Source: Algirhabdus cladophorae (GTDB lineage Bacteria > Pseudomonadota > Alphaproteobacteria > Rhodobacterales > Rhodobacteraceae). From it: 64,000 bases of DNA. The stretch spans positions 3,596,001 to 3,660,000 of the forward strand of contig NZ_CP173029.1 in NCBI RefSeq assembly GCF_044772865.1, given 5' to 3'. Made by a program: the position numbers and the translations under genes. This document shows, piece by piece, positions 62,077 through 64,000 of the stretch. How positions within the stretch are numbered: position 1 is the first letter of the stretch; each line of letters opens with the position of its first letter. The notes below the pieces were generated by a model. That model saw only the letters and a program-made list of their open reading frames with translations. It was not told where the DNA came from and did not search any database.

Positions 62077-62242
62077 ATGTCTCGAGCTGGGATTTATCTG
62101 GCTCGTTTATACAGTCTTTGGGTTGGTCAACGCCCAAGACATGCCGATCTGGATGACATCGGTTTTGATCATCCTTGTTGACCGAACTGTCACCTTCATC
62201 TCTTCGTTTGCCAGTCATCGGTCCAAGCGACAGAACGAATAG
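62077..62242 (+). pseudogene. Possible small membrane protein with start-region frameshift
   Basis: A frame from 62081 to 62242 encodes LELGFIWLVYTVFGLVNAQDMPIW then WMTSVLIILVDRTVTFISSF, two hydrophobic segments, ending SKRQNE. No good start exists in this frame, but an ATG at 62077-62079 precedes it by one extra base. A single T too many would explain this. A shorter start at the internal ATG (62141-62143 region) is possible. Confidence 0.45.
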
Positions 62243-62298
62243 ACTTGGCATTGTGCCATGCGCTTTGTATCTGGATTGGGATCAAGGAAGGCTTCGGT

Positions 62299-63402
62299 AT
62301 GAGCATCAATACATTTGGACATTTGTTTCGTGTCACAACATGGGGTGAAAGCCATGGACCCGCTTTGGGGGCGACGGTTGACGGCTGTCCACCAAATGTC
62401 GCGCTGACGCCTGAGATGCTGCAACACTGGCTTGATAAGCGTAAGCCGGGCCAGAACAAAAATACCACGCAGCGACGTGAGCCGGATGCAGTGGAAATCC
62501 TATCTGGGATGTTTGAGGGTAAGACCACGGGCACGCCCCTGCAATTGATGATCCGCAACACGGATCAACGTTCCAAAGATTACGGAGATATCGTCGAAAA
62601 ATTCCGACCGGGTCATGCGGATATCACTTATTGGCAAAAGTACGGGATCCGCGATTATCGGGGCGGTGGCAGATCCTCTGCTCGTGAAACCGCAGCACGC
62701 GTGGCCGCAGGTGGTGTGGCCCGTGAGGCGATCAAAACGCTGGCGCCGAATATCCAGCTGACTGGATATATGGTTCAAATGGGTGACAAGACGATCGACC
62801 GTGCGCGGTTTGATTGGGATCAGATCGGACAAAACGACTTCTGGTGCCCTGATCCAGTAATGGCTGCCGAATGGGAAGAATACCTGACTTGGCTGCGGAC
62901 CAAAGATCACAATTCGGTTGGTGCAGTGATTGAGGTCGTGGCCCGTAACGTGCCCGCGGGGCTGGGTGCGCCGATTTACGGAAAGTTGGATACGGATCTT
63001 GCCGCAGCCATGATGTCTATTAATGCGGTTAAGGGTGTTGAGATTGGCGATGGCATGGCTGCTGCGGCCCTCACCGGGCGTGAGAATGCAGATGAAATTT
63101 CAATGGGACCAAACGGCCCTGAATATTCTAGCAATCATGCCGGTGGTATTCTGGGTGGTATCAGCACAGGGCAAGACATTGTCGTCCGCTTTGCCGTGAA
63201 ACCCACCAGTTCGATCCTAAGCACGCGCCAAACGATCACCAAGGCTGGTGAACCGACTGAGATCATCACCAAAGGCCGGCACGACCCATGCGTTGGGATC
63301 CGCGCCGTACCTGTAGGCGAGGCGATGATGGCCTGTGTTATCCTTGACCACATGCTGCTGCATCGTGGCCAAGTGGGTGAGAACCAAGGCCAGATCGGTT
63401 AA
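62299..63402 (+). CDS. aroC: Chorismate synthase
   Basis: A 367-residue chorismate synthase, last step of the shikimate path, using reduced FMN. Motifs: GHLFRVTTWGESHGPALG at the start, DYRGGGRSSARETAARVAAG, and TGRHD-like TKGRHDPCVGIRAVPVGEAM. The start at 62299 gives the standard MSINTFGHLFRV and is preferred to a longer frame. Its stop overlaps the convergent thioredoxin gene by 4 nt. Confidence 0.95.
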   Translation: MSINTFGHLFRVTTWGESHGPALGATVDGCPPNVALTPEMLQHWLDKRKPGQNKNTTQRREPDAVEILSGMFEGKTTGTPLQLMIRNTDQRSKDYGDIVEKFRPGHADITYWQKYGIRDYRGGGRSSARETAARVAAGGVAREAIKTLAPNIQLTGYMVQMGDKTIDRARFDWDQIGQNDFWCPDPVMAAEWEEYLTWLRTKDHNSVGAVIEVVARNVPAGLGAPIYGKLDTDLAAAMMSINAVKGVEIGDGMAAAALTGRENADEISMGPNGPEYSSNHAGGILGGISTGQDIVVRFAVKPTSSILSTRQTITKAGEPTEIITKGRHDPCVGIRAVPVGEAMMACVILDHMLLHRGQVGENQGQIG

Positions 63403-63794
63403 AGCGCGCGGTCCAGCAAAGCTTTGATGTTGCTTTCGCGCGTGTCGGCCACGATGCGCCCAAGTTCCTGATCGCCGCGCAACAATACCAGTGTTGATCT
63501 GCGCGGTATCTTGAGTTCTTGGGCAAGGTCGCCACGTCCAAATTGATCCCAATCGATATCGATGAACGTGATGTTTTCCTCATAGGCGCTGTTGGCTTCT
63601 TTGAGTTTGGTCAACGTGCGACCCTGGGCGCGGCAGGTCGAACACCAGGTTGCGGTGTAGTCGATTAAGACGGTTTCGCCCGCTGCCAGTTTCTCTTTTA
63701 CCAGACCGGGGGTGTAGGCCATTGCTTTGGCCCATGTAACCGATGGCAGTGTCACAGTTGCGCCTGTCAACAGCATAAAGTCACGACGGTTCAT
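63399..63794 (-). CDS. Exported thioredoxin-family protein
   Basis: A 131-residue thioredoxin-fold protein. The N-terminus MNRRDFMLLTGATVTLPSVTWA resembles a twin-Arg signal. The redox motif is WCSTC near residue 50, with IDIDWDQFG and the cis-Pro region KIPRRSTLVLL after. With the ccdA-like gene 15 bp upstream on the same strand, it likely takes electrons from CcdA/DsbD to keep periplasmic thiols reduced. Confidence 0.85.
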   Translation of the reverse strand: MNRRDFMLLTGATVTLPSVTWAKAMAYTPGLVKEKLAAGETVLIDYTATWCSTCRAQGRTLTKLKEANSAYEENITFIDIDWDQFGRGDLAQELKIPRRSTLVLLRGDQELGRIVADTRESNIKALLDRAL

Positions 63795-63809
63795 TCTAGG
63801 ATCCTTTCG

Positions 63810-64000
63810 TTAAAGTGCGACCGACAGGTCTTGCAACCAGATCGGCATATTGTCCAAGGCCCATGCCTCGATGATGTAGTGAAGTTTGAAGAGCAGGGCG
63901 ACGCCTACAGTGATAAACACGACGCCCATGATAGGACGCGATGCAGTGGCAATTCTGCGCATCAGGGCTTGGCGCTTTTGTAGGGCAGATCGGGCGCCAT
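63810..64000 (-). CDS. CcdA/DsbD-like membrane protein, C-terminal end only
   Basis: The minus strand encodes the last 63 codons of a membrane protein: ALQKRQALMRRIATASRPIM, a hydrophobic helix, then LHYIIEAWALDNMPIWLQDLSVAL and a TAA stop. This end matches the cytochrome c biogenesis CcdA family. It lies 15 bp before the thioredoxin, in one operon. The rest lies beyond the window. Confidence 0.75.
   Translation of the reverse strand, partial: GARSALQKRQALMRRIATASRPIMGVVFITVGVALLFKLHYIIEAWALDNMPIWLQDLSVAL

Overview
The window looks like a chromosome segment of a marine alphaproteobacterium of the Rhodobacterales (Roseobacter group). The host backbone supports this: a petABC (fbc) operon, neighbouring dapF and mtaB, ribH behind an FMN riboswitch, aroC beside a thioredoxin and ccdA, and a TctDE/TctCBA cluster. 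These assignments rest on protein motifs read by eye; no database search was run.

Backbone, left part (1-11.3 kb). The end of an acyl-CoA synthetase gene and a two-gene membrane unit come first. A tricarboxylate module follows. A DUF4387/AtuA pair, a periplasmic binding protein, a TctE-type kinase and a TctD-type regulator lie on the minus strand. Divergent from them run tctC, tctB, tctA, a class III CoA transferase and a short citrate-synthase-family lyase. The most economical reading is uptake of citrate or a related acid, activation to its CoA ester and cleavage by the lyase.

Stress region (11.7-22.5 kb). These genes differ in style from the backbone. They include a second-type groES-groEL under a CIRCE operator, an SPW membrane protein, an EF-hand protein, a transglutaminase-like protein without its usual catalytic residues, a Crp/Fnr regulator and many small proteins. 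Two families occur twice. A LysR regulator, an orphan sugar-binding protein and an HSL-type esterase follow (23-26.7 kb), then gene debris: a frameshifted integrase end and a phosphoesterase fragment. A 20-bp sequence occurs inverted at 11328 and 27599, at the two edges of this stretch.

tRNA-Lys island (27.6-54.0 kb). A 48-bp exact direct repeat of the tRNA-Lys 3' part bounds about 26.3 kb; the intact tRNA is at 53953-54028. From left to right it holds: a tyrosine integrase and AlpA-like regulator; a replication-type gene broken by TGA; a three-gene unit led by a TIGR04255-family protein; a nuclease gene also broken by TGA; a large serine recombinase with two ParB/RepB-like genes; a FitAB-type toxin-antitoxin pair; a Tn7-like TnsA-TniA-TniB-TniQ operon with a Ner-like regulator; and a KptA RNA 2'-phosphotransferase.

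The last 7 kb of the island (46.5-53.5 kb) is the most striking part. It carries a SLOG protein, a TIR protein, a HET-domain protein (a domain best known from fungal incompatibility), a ThsB-like TIR protein, another TIR protein and a STAS-GHKL ATPase-TIR fusion. No SIR2 or other known Thoeris effector is present. The four TIR proteins and the HET protein share a W-x-x-x-E motif where the TIR NADase glutamate lies. I infer a compound NAD-centred defence or conflict locus not matching a known system.

Backbone, right part (54-64 kb): dapF, mtaB, a GST, ribH with its riboswitch, a second GST, an outer-membrane barrel protein, petABC, aroC, a thioredoxin and the start of ccdA-like sequence.
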